Assembly (NCBI GenBank): GCA_014762585.1
Contig: JABURN010000231.1
Span: 1 to 5,009, forward strand
Length of the DNA: 5,009 nucleotides
Direction: 5' to 3'
Origin: Methylophaga sp.
Lineage (GTDB): Bacteria > Pseudomonadota > Gammaproteobacteria > Nitrosococcales > Methylophagaceae
Part shown: in pieces, positions 4,437 to 5,009 of the stretch
How the letters are laid out: each line of letters starts with the position of its first letter
Numbering within the stretch: position 1 is the first letter of the stretch
The notes under the pieces: generated by a model
Databases searched by the model: none
What the model saw: the letters and a program-made list of their open reading frames with translations, nothing else
What the model was told of the DNA's origin: nothing
Made by a program: the position numbers and the translations under genes

Positions 4437-5009
4437 ATGTCTCTGTCCAAGCAACTCCTGATCCTGATTAGTCTGATTTTCCTGATTGTTTTCTCGGTCA
4501 GCTTTTATCTCAGCATGAATAACATTCGTAACTACCTGGAAGTGGAATCCGAAATCCACGTTCAGGACACGGCCACTTCACTGGGCCTCTCGCTGAGTCC
4601 GCATATGAGTGATGAGCAGGACCCCATTCTGCAGACGATGATGAATGCCATCTTCGATATGGGCTATTACAAGGAAATGCGGCTGGAAAATGTGGATGGT
4701 GAAGACCTGGTGACTTTGACCAACCCGGTGCAGATGGAAGGTGTTCCTGCCTGGCTGATCAAACTGTTGCCAATGAAAACTGCGGTTGCTCAGTCTGAAA
4801 TCAGTTCAGGCTGGAATATTTCCGGCACCCTGTATGTCAGTAGTAACCCTTCTTATGCCTACCTCAAACTGTATGAACAGGCCAAAGAAACGCTACTGTA
4901 CTCCCTGTTGATTTTCATCGCTGCGTTTCTACTGTTGATGCTGGTATTGAGACTCACCCTGCAGACGTTGGGATGTCACTAGACAACAGATGTAGCTGCG
5001 GGAGAAAAA
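4437..5009 (+). CDS. LapD/MoxY_N-type membrane sensor, N-terminal part (frame disrupted, runs off right edge)
   Basis: As read, the frame gives 181 residues and stops at 4982. A first membrane helix (about 7-26) is followed by a periplasmic domain (about 27-150) and a second helix (about 152-172) ending in LRLTL. The periplasmic domain fits the LapD_MoxY_N family: DMGYYKEMRLENVDGEDLV (74-92), then SGWNISGTLYVSSNPSYAYLKLYEQ (124-148). Trp126 sits where LapD carries the Trp of its LapG-contacting loop. Such proteins normally continue with HAMP, GGDEF and EAL domains and sense cyclic-di-GMP at the inner membrane to control adhesin retention. Here HAMP-like residues follow in broken frames: DVTRQ in the +1 frame (4972-4986), then DVAAGEK back in the original frame (4989-5009). 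The TAG at 4980-4982 is therefore probably a sequence error near a contig end, though real gene decay is possible. Whether the missing part has active or degenerate GGDEF/EAL domains cannot be seen. Confidence 0.72.

Overview
The window is a chromosomal piece of a Gram-negative bacterium, about half G+C. It is most likely a gammaproteobacterial methylotroph, for example a Methylophaga- or Methylococcales-like organism. The methylotroph hint is a formaldehyde-activating-enzyme (Fae) family gene. A LapD/MoxY-type sensor N-terminus, a group II truncated hemoglobin and a stand-alone CinA-like MoaB/Mog-domain protein fit a gammaproteobacterium. The genus assignment is inference. There are no RNA genes, insertion sequences, CRISPR arrays or phage genes.

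Left part, minus strand (1-1888). A fae-family gene (1273-1821) has a good sigma-70-type promoter (TTGCGA, 17-bp spacer, GATAAT), a clear Shine-Dalgarno and an intrinsic terminator (1165-1202), so it looks like a single-gene transcript. The protein lacks the histidine of the usual AHIDL motif and is a divergent paralogue rather than a textbook Fae. Beyond the terminator lies a second minus-strand unit: a DUF6998-like hypothetical protein, then lemA, then the first ten codons of another gene that runs off the left edge.

Middle (1822-3328). A 356-bp divergent intergenic region separates fae from a plus-strand pair: a group II truncated hemoglobin and a CinA-N/MoaB-Mog-domain protein that overlap by ATGA and are probably translationally coupled. 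A TTGACA hexamer and a perfect 13-bp dyad lie upstream of the hemoglobin. The second gene ends inside the 3' end of a convergent gene (22-bp overlap).

Right part (3307-5009). An AEC-family (auxin efflux carrier-like) membrane permease lies on the minus strand. Divergent from it is the beginning of a LapD/MoxY_N-type inner-membrane sensor on the plus strand. Its reading frame appears to close at 4982, but the last 40 bases encode HAMP-like residues split over two frames. The stop is therefore suspected to come from sequence errors at a contig end, and the HAMP, GGDEF and EAL parts would lie beyond the window.

I found no convincing new multi-gene system. The points most worth a second look are the His-less Fae paralogue, the broken LapD-like frame at the right edge, the terminator/promoter arrangement at the start of the DUF6998-like gene, and the hemoglobin/MoaB-Mog-domain gene pair with its upstream dyad.
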